From the NCBI RefSeq assembly GCF_038502225.1, contig NC_091303.1, forward strand, positions 31,125,414 through 31,189,413: a stretch of DNA of 64,000 bases, read 5' to 3'. Made by a program: the position numbers and the translations under genes. Under the pieces are notes generated by a model that saw nothing but the letters and a program-made list of their open reading frames with translations, ran no database searches and had not been told where the DNA came from. This document shows, in pieces, positions 19,721-30,896 of the stretch (positions within the stretch are counted from its first letter, which is position 1; the number at the start of each line of letters is the position of its first letter). Source of the stretch: Cherax quadricarinatus. Its lineage: Eukaryota; Arthropoda; Malacostraca; Decapoda; Parastacidae.

Positions 19721-20879
19721 TCCTGGCTTCAGACTGCTGCTTACCAGAACCAACAAGTCCTTTTCACATTCTGTATGTCAAGTTATTTATTATTTTGTTT
19801 ATAAGTGCAGGGGTTATTTATATTGCAAAGCTTTATGATTTTTCATTTATCTATATTAAACAAATTTCACAGTACAATCTCTTAATAATCAAAATCAACT
19901 ACCTCAGTATATGTGATTTTACTAGTAAGAATAAGCCACCTTACGTTATGTATTTTTCTTAAATTACTATTTTTATTAAATTACTATTGCTTGCTTAAAT
20001 AATTGTTTAATAAATACTATGTGTCCATTTTGCAACCCCATATTTTTAAATACTATTAATTGCTATCACTTATTAAAAATTTATTTAATACAATATTTAC
20101 TATCAGTCCAATTTACTCTTGTACATTTTTGACATATTATTTTAATTACCATTACTTGCTAAAAACTTGTTTTAATACCACATTTACTGTCAGTCCATTC
20201 TACTTTATACAATTAATCACAAAATTCTCTTAGTGTAATTCCTAACTTTTAAATACATTGTACTGCCAGATAAGTTCTAATATTACTACCAGTGCAATAC
20301 TGAATCTAAATAGTTGTTCATGAAAATTTAATACTTGTAATAGAAATTATTTCTTTTTTTTTCTTTTTTAATTTTTTAATTTTGTTCAATGCCATACTTA
20401 CTGTCAGTCCATTTTACTTTTGTACAACTTACCATTACTTGCTTACTATTGTAAACTATCATTATAGAACTAATAACCAGTGCAATATTATATTTTCAAA
20501 CTTGTGCCATAGTAAGAGTTATCATAATCCCTGTACTTTGTAATTATTATTTAATCTAGTATTATAAACTATTTTGTTTTCTCTCAATTTTCTTCTATAT
20601 CTACCATTACCTGCAGACTTTTAATCTAATTATCACTTCTAGTACTAAGCAATTTTGTGTTCAGTAAACATCTATTCTAAATCTACAACTTTTGTCAAAC
20701 TCTAAAACTATGACAGTTCAATATTAATTCATCAAATCTGTACCATATAAAGAGAAAACTGTATCTCTGTATTTTTTAAAAAACTATTTGTAACAATCCA
20801 TTAGCTAGTAAGATAAACTGGTTAAGTATCATAATTATTAAGTTTAACATAACACTTTTTTCAAACATCTAGTTGTAGT
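19721..20879. other. AT-rich DNA upstream of LINE copy b
   Basis: The sequence is rich in repeated words such as 'CTGTCAGTCCATT' and 'TTACCATTACTTGCT'. The last kilobase probably includes the 5' UTR of the following LINE. No gene is seen. Confidence 0.5.
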
Positions 20880-22930
20880 CACTGTCATTCTTATAATTAC
20901 AAACATTGATCCTGATATAAACCTTTTATTAAATGACTTACACGAATCAAACGGCAACTGTAATTATTATACAGCAGACCAAGCAAAGACAGTACTCAGA
21001 GCAAACAATAACATAACTATCTTTAATTATAATGTCAGATCCTTGAGGAAACATTACAATGACCTCGCAGCATCACTCAATTCCCTTCATTCCAGTATGT
21101 CAATCATCACACTCACAGAAACCTGGCTAAAGCCTGGTACTACAGATGTCTATGCCATTCCTGGTTACTACTCAAATCAGCTTGAATGTATCAATAATTC
21201 TTGCACAAGGGATAAACATGGAGAATATATTATAGCTAAATTTAAATCAAAAGACCTGCAAAAACCTCTCACAGTCATAAACATCTACTGAGTACCACAG
21301 TCAATCATTTACCATTTTAGTGAAAAATTAGGAAACTTGATAACTGATGCACATATGAACAAAGACCACTTGCTGCTAACAGAAGATTTCAACATAAACC
21401 TACAACATGACCAGGACCCACAAGTAACTGAATTCGCAAACACTATGAGCAACTGCTTGTTGCTACCAACAATATCAAAACCTACAAGAATCTCCAAGAC
21501 TAGTATCTCTTTATTAGACCACATCTGGACTAACACCATATCCCCTTTAAAATCAGGCATAATCACAGACAACACCACAGACCACTGCCCTACCTTTCTC
21601 ATAACCAATCTAGGTAAATTGCCCCAAGACACTACTACTGTTACCTTCAGACTACATAATGAGACAGCTGTTAATAACTTTATAACAGCTATGAATAATG
21701 TCAACTGGCATAATGAGCTTGAAACATATACAGATACGAATGAATGTATTGATAATTTTCTAAAAAAAAAAAAAAAAAAAAAAAAAACTACCTCTATAAC
21801 AAGGATTGCCCTAAAAAAAAACTAAACAGATCACAGCTAAGAGACTGAATAGTCCCTGCCTATCACACAACATACTTAAATTCATTAACACAAAGCACCA
21901 ATATGAAAAACAGTACAGAATGGGTCAAATAACTAGAGACCAGTCTAAATGTTACTCATCAACCCTTACCAGCCTGATAAGAAGGTCAAAAAAATTATAT
22001 TATGAAAACAGAGAACATAACATAAAAGGTGATATGAAAAAGACCTGGAATACCCTATCTGAAATTCTAGGAACTAAAAAGATATCCAAACCAAAACAAT
22101 GAAATTAACAAAATCAGACGAACCCTTACTCCCACCAACTGAAACAGTAAACATAGGAAAGAATCTAGTGGGCAAAATCCCAAGCTCAAACACCTGTCCA
22201 TCAGACTACCTCACAGGCACCTACCTGAATACACTATTCCTATCTCCAACCAACCCAACAGAAGTCTCGCTCATTGTCAACACCCTTAACAACAAGGCAG
22301 GAGACATGAACAACTTGCCAACTTTTATGTACAAAAAAGCTTCACAAGTACTGTCACCAATTATTGCAACGCTCTTGAACAAATCCATTGAATCCTCCAC
22401 CTTCCCAGCAATTCTCAAAATAGCGAGGGTCACCCCGATCCACAACAGAGGTGATCAAGCTGACTTGAATAACTATAGACCAGTATCTAACTTACCACTG
22501 CTCTCTAAAATCTTTGAAAAATTAATCCATAAACAGACCTATTCCTACCTCGTCTCACACAATATACTAAACCCCTGTCAGTTTGGATTCAGGAATAATA
22601 AGAGCACAAATGATGCTATTATACACATGCTAGAACTAATATATACCTCTCTCAAGAAGAAAGAAGTCCTGCTGGGAATCTTCATTGATTTACGTAAAGC
22701 TTTTGATACAGTTGACCATGAATTGCTGCACATCAAATTAATGCACTGTGGTTTAAGAGGGCACTCCCTCAACTACCTAAAGTCATACCTTAGTAACAGA
22801 AGCCAATATGTGTACACAAATGGTGCAAACTCTTCCACTCACCCAATCACAGTAGGTGTTCCACAAGGAAGTGTCCTTGGACCACTCCTCTTTCTCATCT
22901 ACATCATTGACCTACTGAATGCATCATGCT
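20880..22930 (+). pseudogene. CR1/L2-like LINE endonuclease-RT, broken (group 2, copy b)
   Basis: Degraded + strand copy. The endonuclease carries LTETWLKPGTTDVYAIPGYY (21043-21291), EDFNIN where GDFNIN is expected (21337-21825), LLDHIWTN and TDHCPTF. The frame breaks at an (A)n run near 21763-21787. RT follows at 22099-22930: NYRPVSNLPLLSKIFEKL, FGFRNNKSTND, IDLRKAFDTVDHELL and VGVPQGSVLGPLLFL. The copy is lost just before the FADD catalytic box, where it abuts the 5' UTR of copy c. Substitution of the endonuclease G and several frameshifts make it inactive. Confidence 0.85.
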
Positions 22931-23515
22931 ACTCAAACTATATTGTGTGTGCAATTAGTGTATATTTTAATTACATTATTGTTCAAGGCCCAAAACTATC
23001 TTTTGCTAGCTACTACCAACTACCTCATATTATTTTTTACTTTTTATAGTACAATAAATTGCTCAACTTATTATATATAACAAATCAGATCTTACTCCCA
23101 AATCAATATCATAGTTACTATCTGCCAATTTAACTTTGTTTACCATTATTTAATTTAGTCCCTATATTTTTTCTCCTTTATTTTAGCTTTATTATAGCTT
23201 TACGTAACAACCTTAGTTCATATATTCACAATTGTTCAAATAATCAAGGTGCTATTCTCAGGTGCTGAAGTGTAATAAGTTCACTATTTTGCCATTATAT
23301 TCCCTAGCTCATTTATTTGATTACCACTTTATTTGTTCACAAAGTTTTTTTTTTTTTTTAGTCCCCTTTGTATTGTCTCCTTTATTTTAGCTTTAAAGAG
23401 CTACCTTAGCTCAATTTTTTTACATTTATTAAAATAACTCAGGTGCTATTTTATAGCTTTAGAATATTTACTTTGTCTTATACTTAATTCTAACTATAGA
23501 TTCACTATAAATCTT

Positions 23516-26063
23516 ATGATAACAAACATTGATCCTGATACCAACCTCTTACTGAATGACTTAAATGAATCAAACAGTTACTGTAATTACTACACAGCTG
23601 AACAATTAAAGGCACTTCTCAGAGCCAACAAAAACAACTGTTTTAAACTACAATATCAGATCTTTAAGTAAACATTACGATAACCTCATAGCATTACTAA
23701 ATTCCCTGCATGCCAGTATATCCATCATTACTCTCACCGAAACCTGGCTAAAGCCTGATACTACAGATGTCTATACCATTCCTGGTTACACAGCCATACA
23801 CAACTGTAGGCCAGATCAACAAGGGGGTGGCACAGCTAAATACTACTCAGACCAACTAGAATGTGTCACTAATACTTTCACAAGGGATGAACATGGGGAA
23901 TATATAATAGCTAAATTCAAATCCAAATACCTACAAAAACCTCTTACAGTGATAAACATCTACAGAGTACTACAGTCAAACATTAGCCATTTTAGTGACA
24001 ACCTGGGAAGTATGATAACTGATGCATGCATGAACAAAGATCACTTGCTACTCTCAGGTGACTTCAATATAAATCTCCTGCAAGACCAGGACCCACACGT
24101 TACTGAATTCACAAACACTATGAGTAACTGCATGTTGCTACCAACAGTAACAAAACCTACAAGAGTTACAGAGACTAGTGTTTCCCTACTAGACCACATC
24201 TGGACCAACACCATATCCCTTTAAAATCAGGCATAATCACAGATAATGCCACAGATCACTACTCTACCTTCCTCATCACAAACCATGGCAAATTACCCCA
24301 AGACACTAATAAGTCACTTTCAGACTTCACAATGAGGCAGCCATTAATAACTTCACAGCAGCAGTGACAAACATTGACTGGCACACTTAGCTAGAAATCT
24401 ATACAGATATTGACGAATGTATTAATAATTTTCTAAAAAAAGACCCAATACCTTTATAACAAGCACTGCCCCAAAAAAACTAAACAGATGACAGCTATGA
24501 GACTGAACAGTCCCTGGCTAACACCCAGCATCCTCAAATCCATAAATACAAAGCACCTATATGAAAAACAGTACAGAATGGGTCACATAACCAGAGACCA
24601 AACAAAACGTTACTCGTCAATCCTAACCAGCCTGATAAGAAGGGCTAAAAAACTGTATTATGAGAACAGATTATCCAACTTACGAGGTGATATAAAAAAG
24701 ACCTGGAAAACTCTAGCAGAAATTCTAGGAACAAAAAAGATATCACGAAATAGCGAAATTGAATTAACAAAACCAGATGAACCCCAACTCCCACCAACTG
24801 AAACAGCAAACAGACTCACTAATTTCTTTTCCACTATAGGAAAAAAACCTTGCCAATAAAATCCCAAGCTCAGATACCCCACCCAATGACTACCTCACTG
24901 GCAACTACCCGAACACACTGTTCCTAGCTCTAACTAACCCTACTGAAGTCTCCCTTATTATCAACGCACTAAAAAACAAGACAGGAGATTTAAATACCTT
25001 ACCACCCTTTATATACAAAAAAGCGTCACAAGTACTATCACCAGTCAATGCAACACTCTTTAACAAATCCATTGAATCCTCTACCTTTCCTACAGTTCTC
25101 AAAATAGCAAGGGTCACCCCGATCCATAAAGGAAGAGACCAAACAGACTTGAATAACTATAGGCCAATATCCAACTTACATCCTCTCTCTAAAATCTTAA
25201 AAAAATTAATTCATAAGCGAATCTATTCCTACCTCATCTCCCACAACATACTCAACCCCTGTCAATTTGGGTTCAGGCCTAATAAAAATACTAATGATGC
25301 TATTATACACATGCTAGAATATATATATACTGCAATAGAGAAAAAAGAAGTCCCACTGGGGATCTTCATGGACTTACGTAAAGCTTTTGATACAGTTGAC
25401 CATGACTTGCTCCGTATAAAATTGTCGCACTATGGTATAAGAGGGCACTCCCTCAACTACCTAAAGTCTTACCTCACCAACAGAAGCCAATATGTGTACA
25501 CAAATGGGGCAAACTCTTCCACACAGCCAATGACAGTTGGTGTCCCACAGGGAAGTGTCCTAGGCCCTCTTCTCTTTCTCATATACATAATGACCTACCA
25601 AATGCATCGCAACTACTCAAACCCACACTATTTGCAGATGACACTACATACGTCTTCTCTCACCCGAGCCCAGCCACGCTAGCCAATACTGTAAATACCG
25701 AATTACAGAAAATATCTATCTGGATGAGTACTAACAAACTTACTCTAAACATTGACAAAACCTACTTCATTCAGTTTGGTAACTGAGCTACAGACGTCCC
25801 TCTTAACATAATGATAAATGGTTCACCTATCACAAAACTCAGAGGGAAAATTCTTAGGAATCCACCTTGATAATAGACTCAAATTTCAAACACATATACA
25901 AAAAATTTCCAAAAAAATTTCCAAGACCGTAGGCATACTATCGAAGATACGGTACTATGTTCCACAGTCAGCCCTCCTGGCCCTATATCACTCACTTATT
26001 TACCCTTATCTCACCTATGGAATTTGTGCATGGGGCTCAACAATAATAAACCATCTCAGACCA
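23516..26063 (+). pseudogene. Group 2 LINE endonuclease and RT, multiple frameshifts (copy c)
   Basis: ATG at 23516 matches the start used by copy d (ITNIDPDTNLL). Endonuclease signatures survive: LTETWLKPDTTDV, GDFNINLLQDQ and LLDHIWTN. Frames shift near 23640, 24230 and 24300. RT: 24488-24859 linker, 25149-25682 NYRPISNLHPLSK, MDLRKAFDTVDHDLL and GVPQGSVLGPLLFL; the sequence around 25640 still encodes FADD in another frame. 25818-26063 holds the C-terminal GKFLGIHLDNRLKF block. It is clearly inactive. Confidence 0.85.
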
Positions 26064-26067
26064 TTAA

Positions 26068-28995
26068 CCCTTTGACTGTTTCAGGCCCCTCTCTGAAACT
26101 GTCATTCTATGTCGCCAAATATTCGAAAAAAAAAAAATTATTTTTTCTTATGAAAATGTTAGGAATATTTTTAGTAGTGTTTCAAGCCTAAAAAAAAATT
26201 TTTGCCATCAGTACTTACCGAGATATAGAGCCGCAAAGTTTGCAGAAAGTGACGTGCGTACGGCAACAGCGGCGACCGCCGCCCACCCGGTATTCTTTTA
26301 TTTACTCTAATTCAAAGGTTTCTTGCATTTTTCAATATTTTTCTGTTCCAGGTAACTTATGTGGCCTGTGAGACCAATGTAAGGTGCATTCTTCAAATAT
26401 ACACTCATTGTTTACAACACAATAACAGAACAAACTTTATCACTATTAGTTTGTGTATACACTTTGTTTACACAAGCAAACAATACAAAACAATGTTTAT
26501 TACTATTGTTCCATAATATATATACATATGTACAGTCACTAAACATGTTCCTAGAACTGCTGCAGCTTGTGGAACTCTTTGAAACATGGGTATATGCAGA
26601 GGGGCACTTCACACTCCTCACACATAAAATGAGTGTCTCTGCGTGTTTGTGGGCATTTTGTGGTATGCATACATACATAACACCTCTTCTGAGCATTTTT
26701 CTTGGCAGTAGTAGGAGGCAGTTGTATGGGGTAGTGATCACCAGGCCTCAAACGAGATGACGTCTGTGGGCGCTGGTCTATTGCGGGAGTTGCTCCTTGG
26801 TACTTTGCAATTATTTGTCTGATTACTGACAGGCAAAATTCACCATATTTTGGTGTTTTGTTGGTCTTCAACTTGTATATGTTATAAGCATTTAGCATAG
26901 AGATATCAACAAGATGGAAAAAAAGTTTTATATACCACTTATAACTCTTGCGTACACAGTCTGCAAACCCAATCTGCATGTCACATTTGTCCACTAAGCG
27001 CATATTGAGGTTGTAGTCCATGACAGCTGTAGGCTTTAGAATGGGTTCATTGGTCTCTCTGTTGTCCCTGCCACTGGGTACCATTTCGTTTCTGTGAACT
27101 GATGTCAACAATGTGACATCACGTTTGTCATGCCACCGAAATGCCATGATGTCATTGGCAGCAAAGGCTTGCACCTCACCTCTGCGAGTGCCAGCGTTGG
27201 ACCTTGGCATATGTTTACGATTACCACGCACTGTGCCACACACGTCTGTCAAGTTCACTCGCAAGAAATCACTGAGTAAGGGGCTTGTGTACCAGTTATC
27301 AGTAAATAACATATGCCCCTTACCAAGATATGGTTCCATCATTGTTCGAACCACATCACCAGAGATACCCAATAACTTCATGGTATCTCTCAAAGTATTA
27401 CTGCCAGTGTACACAATTATATCCAAAACTAGACCACTTCTGCAATCACACAGTACAAATAGCTTTATACCAAAGCGTTTCCTCTTGCTTGGTACATATT
27501 GCTTGAATGAGAGTCTTCCTTTGAATAAAATCAAGGACTCATCAATAACAAGCTTCCTGAAGGGATAAAAATACATGCAGCACTTTTGTTTCAGGTACAT
27601 AAACACATTTCTGATCTTATATAACCTGTCGCTTCTGTCAGGCCTGGTTTTGTCTGAAAAGTGTAACATACGTAACAGTATCAGGAAACGATTGACATCT
27701 ATAATGTCACTAAAACCTGGAGTTGAAATCAGGCGTTCTGTTGCCCAGTATGTGGTGACAGTGTGCTTATACACATGTGCCATAAGCATTATTGTGGCAA
27801 AAAACAGGTACATCTCTGCCACAGTTGTCTCCTTCCACTTGTGTAGCCGTGATTTTGGTGAGAGAATTGTATTTGCCATGGTGTAATCACAGTATGTGTT
27901 TGTTTCCCTGACAATGATGTCCATCAGGGGTTCATCGAAGAATAACTCAAAGCAGTCCAGTTCACTGGCATTGTTCCCAAGTGGACAAGATGGCTTTATT
28001 CCACTTTGTGTTTCATCAAAGTCATGGGGACTGGGAACAAACTCGTCATCGTCCTGCCAATCCCAGTTGCGGTCTGCTGGTCGGGTCTGGATATTGTACC
28101 GTGGTTGTGGTTGTGCAGGTTGTGGTGGTGCAGGTTGTGGGAGTGTGGGGTAGGGTGAGGCTGGTTGTTGTGCTGCGTCAGCAGCGTGGGTAGTAGCGTG
28201 GCCCGCTGATGGTGCCACATGGGCCGTGCCACCCTCACTATCACCACCACTGCCTCCTCCCTCACTGTCACCATTCATACCCATCATTACAATATCTTCA
28301 TCTTCACTATCAGGTCGTGGTGTAGGGCCACGGGATGTGCTCCCAGAGTTTCTCCTTCCCCTTGGAACAACATATGAAACACTACCAGACCGCATGCTAC
28401 GTCGTACATACTGCCGCTTCACTGGGAAATATTCACTCTCACTGTCACTAGAACTGCTTTCAATGACCTTGAAATCACTATCACTATCACTATCACTGCT
28501 ATCATCTGGGTGTTGTACACGACCAAATAGTTTCCTCTTTCGTCCTGGTACAGGCGAACGTGAACGTGAACAAGCCGGCACAGCACCAGAGGTCGAAGGT
28601 TGTGGGTCATCTGGGTTTTCATCACTAATTACGTTATCCTGGGCACTTTTTCCGGTAACACTCACTTCGAAACCCTGGAATTCACTGTCACTGACATTTT
28701 CATCGCTGTTAGAGCTATCACTTGGGAACAAAAGACCTCCAATCCGCTGAGGAGTGAGGAACTTCTTACCGAGAGGCATGGTGAAAATGGACTAACAACA
28801 TGGCGTTCCCACAATGCACCGCTGGGTCCCAGATTTTTTTCACAGGGTACACACCGACCACTGAGACCCATTCTCTCTCGTGTAAGCCTACCAGGCCTTT
28901 GGCACTTGATTTGAAGCCGCAAGAATTTGTGCGTATAAATACGTCAGAAACATTGGCTCGTAAGACGTATTTATACGTCGGAAACAGTCAAAGGG
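26068..28995 (-). mobile_element. Complete piggyBac DNA transposon
   Basis: A 2,928-bp element flanked by TTAA (26064-26067 and 28996-28999) with perfect 15-bp terminal inverted repeats CCCTTTGACTGTTTC. It sits inside LINE copy c. Near the right end two palindromic motifs lie about 35 bp apart (around 28931-28942 and 28964-28977). One long transposase frame fills most of the interior. Perfect ends and an uninterrupted frame suggest a young, possibly active insertion. Comparable ends occur in the MITEs at 53531, 54443 and 57726. Confidence 0.97.
26551..28779 (-). CDS. piggyBac transposase, 742 aa, apparently intact
   Basis: It carries out TTAA-specific cut-and-paste transposition in the nucleus. 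The N-terminal 270 residues are acidic and serine-rich with low-complexity Pro/Gln stretches. The DDE_Tnp_1_7-type core follows. Candidate catalytic aspartates are D413 in VIDESL..FKGR, D494 in LFTDNWYTS and D597 in LVDKCDMQ; the spacing of 81 and 103 residues resembles the 78 and 101 of insect piggyBac. The third motif is MRLVDKCD rather than the usual GGVDxxD. The C-terminal 50 residues hold the Cys-rich zinc domain (CYVC, CPQT, CEEC, C-x3-C and H). The ATG at 28779 opens MPLGKKFLTPQR. No stop or frameshift is seen. Overlapping + strand frames, including one of 174 codons, are shadows. Confidence 0.95.
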   Translation of the reverse strand: MPLGKKFLTPQRIGGLLFPSDSSNSDENVSDSEFQGFEVSVTGKSAQDNVISDENPDDPQPSTSGAVPACSRSRSPVPGRKRKLFGRVQHPDDSSDSDSDSDFKVIESSSSDSESEYFPVKRQYVRRSMRSGSVSYVVPRGRRNSGSTSRGPTPRPDSEDEDIVMMGMNGDSEGGGSGGDSEGGTAHVAPSAGHATTHAADAAQQPASPYPTLPQPAPPQPAQPQPRYNIQTRPADRNWDWQDDDEFVPSPHDFDETQSGIKPSCPLGNNASELDCFELFFDEPLMDIIVRETNTYCDYTMANTILSPKSRLHKWKETTVAEMYLFFATIMLMAHVYKHTVTTYWATERLISTPGFSDIIDVNRFLILLRMLHFSDKTRPDRSDRLYKIRNVFMYLKQKCCMYFYPFRKLVIDESLILFKGRLSFKQYVPSKRKRFGIKLFVLCDCRSGLVLDIIVYTGSNTLRDTMKLLGISGDVVRTMMEPYLGKGHMLFTDNWYTSPLLSDFLRVNLTDVCGTVRGNRKHMPRSNAGTRRGEVQAFAANDIMAFRWHDKRDVTLLTSVHRNEMVPSGRDNRETNEPILKPTAVMDYNLNMRLVDKCDMQIGFADCVRKSYKWYIKLFFHLVDISMLNAYNIYKLKTNKTPKYGEFCLSVIRQIIAKYQGATPAIDQRPQTSSRLRPGDHYPIQLPPTTAKKNAQKRCYVCMHTTKCPQTRRDTHFMCEECEVPLCIYPCFKEFHKLQQF

Positions 28996-28999
28996 TTAA

Positions 29000-29380
29000 T
29001 TACCCAACAAAAGGCTGCAGCCAGAATGATAACAAATTCCCACTACAGGCAGCACACACCACCAATATTCAAAACTCTAAACCTACTCACCATTCAAAAC
29101 ATCCATACTTATTACTGCACCTACTACATTCATAGAACACTTAATTCTGATATAAACCCTCCCCTCAAACGTCTCCTTATCAACCTCAACAGAACACACG
29201 ACCATAACACAAGGCACAGATCACTCTTTGATGTTCCTCGAGTCCATCTCACGCTATGCAAAAACTCAATGCACATAAAAGGCCCTAAAATCTGAAATTC
29301 ATTACCTGTGAATATAAAAGAAACACTGTCTGTTTATAAATTCAAGTCTCTTCTCAAAAATTACTTACTCACCCACTGCT
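29000..29380 (+). pseudogene. Group 2 LINE copy c, C-terminal RT segment
   Basis: Continues the frame cut by piggyBac: QQKAAARMITNSHYRQ, NTRHRSLFDVPRVHL and KGPKI, then a TGA where copy a has TGG (Trp). It ends near LLTH at the expected stop. Confidence 0.85.
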
Positions 29381-29392
29381 AAATAAATACTG

Positions 29393-29467
29393 TTAGGTAA
29401 CTGTCTGACAGATTGATCATTAAAATGGTATAAAATACCGACAGGTATTTTATACCATTTTAATGAT
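29393..29467. mobile_element. Tail-only, folded insertion of element B family (12-bp TSD)
   Basis: A 75-bp insertion flanked by AAATAAATACTG (29381-29392 and 29468-29479). The empty site is present in copy a near 14710. It consists of the extreme end of element B (compare 13118-13150) followed by its reverse complement: ATGGTATAAAATAC, CGACAG loop, GTATTTTATACCAT. The ribozyme core is absent. It is a minimal head-to-head product of the same retroelement family. Confidence 0.8.
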
Positions 29468-29496
29468 AAATAAATACTGAATAATTGTATCTCATA

Positions 29497-29717
29497 AATA
29501 TGTAGTAGGTTGGTAGACAGCAACCAACCAGAGAAGTACTACCGTCCTGCCAGATGACTGTGAAACAGAAACCTGTAACTGTTTTGCATGATGGTAGGAT
29601 TGCTGGTTTCTTTTTCTGTCTCATAAACACACTAGATAACAGGGATATCTTGCTACTCCTACTTACACTTTGGTCACACTTCACAGACACGCACATGCAT
29701 GTATATATACATATATA
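29497..29717 (+). mobile_element. 5' head of RTE-like LINE or its short derivative
   Basis: 'GTAGTAGGTTGGTAGACAGC', 'AGTACTACCGTCCTGCC', 'GATGGTAGGATTGCTGG' and 'CTTGCTACT' match the 5' regions at 48418-48620 and 49001-49200. It ends in a TATATAC repeat into which a Tigger inserted. Confidence 0.8.
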
Positions 29718-29967
29718 TACAGTGGACCCCCGCATAACGATGGCATCACATAGCGATTATTTCGCATACCGCTTACTTTAATTGCAAAAATTTTGCCTCA
29801 CATACCGCTTAAAAACCCGCTTACCGATTTTCGTCCGAGACGCGTCCAATGTGCGGCCTGAGCCAAGCTCACATGTTCCGCCGGTGGCATTGTTTACCAG
29901 CCAGCGTCCGCGGTAACATCCAAGCATACAATCGGAATATTTTGTATTATTACAGTGACCAGTGACC

Positions 29968-30500
29968 ATGGGCCCCAAGAAAGCTTCTAGTGCCAACCCT
30001 ACAGCAATAAGGGTGAGAATTACAATAGAGATGAAGAAAAAGATCATTGATAAGTATGAAAGTGGAGTGCATGTCTCCGAGCTGGCCAGGTTGTATAATA
30101 AACCCCAATCAACCATCGCTACTATTGGTGGTACAGCTGCTGCTGCTGCTGCACTGTCAGCTGCTGCTGCTGCTGTAGCACCGTTGTTGGTGTGGCTTAT
30201 TGAGAATACCAAGAAACAATTAACCCCAGAGGATTTGCCACCCAGGATAACCCAAAAAAGTCAGTGTCATCGAAGACTGTCTAACTTATTTCCATTGGGG
30301 TCCTTAATCTTGTCTCCCAGGATGCAACCCACACAAGTCGACTAACACCCAGGTGAACAGGGAAAAATGCCTGGAACTAGTGCTCATATTGGTGAATTTA
30401 AAGCCAGCAAAGGTTGGTTTGAGAGATTTAAGAATAGTAGTGGCATACACAGTGTGATAAGGCCTGTTCTGGAAGAAAATGCCAAACAGGACCTACAGTA
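29968..30500 (+). pseudogene. Tigger transposase N-terminal remnant
   Basis: The ATG at 29968 opens MGPKKASSANPTA; IEMKKKIIDKYESG and SELARLYNKPQSTIATI form the pogo/CENP-B-type helix-turn-helix that binds transposon ends. A poly-alanine stretch (GCT repeat, 30135-30180) follows, then the SINE body at 30225-30362. From 30367 the frame MPGTSAHIGEFKASKGWFERFKNSSGIH is the CENPB-type second DNA-binding domain, also seen in 42117-42629. Fragmented, so it cannot make transposase. Confidence 0.8.
30225..30362 (-). mobile_element. tRNA-SINE body fragment inside the Tigger
   Basis: Minus-strand body of the SINE described at 10226-10533: CCACCCAGGATAACCC, 'ATTTCCATTGGGGTCC', GTCGACTAACACCCAGGT. The tRNA head is absent. 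Confidence 0.75.
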
Positions 30501-30842
30501 CTCAGGAGGAAAAGGCACTCCCAGGACACAGTGTCTCATCAGTCATTGCTGCATCTTCAATAAAGGTAAGTGTCATTTATTCTTCATTTAGTAGACTAGT
30601 ACATGCACAATATATACTGTGCATGTACTACTCTACTATTGTGCATGTATCCTTCTCTTTGTGTGTGGGAAAATGTATATTTCATGTGATAAATTTTGTT
30701 TTTTCATACTTTTGGGTGTCTTGCACGGATTAATTTTATTTCCATTATTTCTTATGGGGAAAATTCATTCACATAACGATTATTTCGCATAACAATTACC
30801 CCTCTTGCACGGATTAAAATCGTTAACCGGGGGTCCACTGTA

Positions 30843-30896
30843 CATACATACATATATATATATATACATATATATACATACATACATACATACATA
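30843..30896. repeat. (TACA)n/(TA)n microsatellite
   Basis: ATACATACATATATATATAT-type simple repeat between the Tigger end and the CR1-like LINE. Confidence 0.9.

Larger units (their letters stand above)
22931..29500 (+). mobile_element. CR1/L2-like LINE copy c, split by piggyBac (group 2)
   Basis: The 5' UTR (about 22931-23515) resembles that upstream of copy d on the other strand. Coding remains run 23516-26063. A piggyBac element occupies 26068-28995, and the LINE resumes at 29000-29500 with RT C-terminus and partial 3' UTR. Removing the piggyBac and one TTAA restores the order seen in copies a and d. A 75-bp ribozyme-family tail is inserted at 29393. Confidence 0.88.
29720..30840 (+). 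mobile_element. Internally deleted Tigger-type element with TA TSD
   Basis: 1,121 bp starting CAGTGGACCCCCGCATAACGAT and ending with its complement (ACCGGGGGTCCACTG), flanked by TA (29718-29719 and 30841-30842). The interior retains the start of a pogo/Tigger transposase and a CENP-B-like second half-domain, with a SINE fragment between. The DDE domain is gone. Confidence 0.88.

Noticed and set aside
28226..28750. 174-codon serine-rich frame on the + strand
   Set aside because: Shadow of the acidic, serine-rich N-terminus of the piggyBac transposase.
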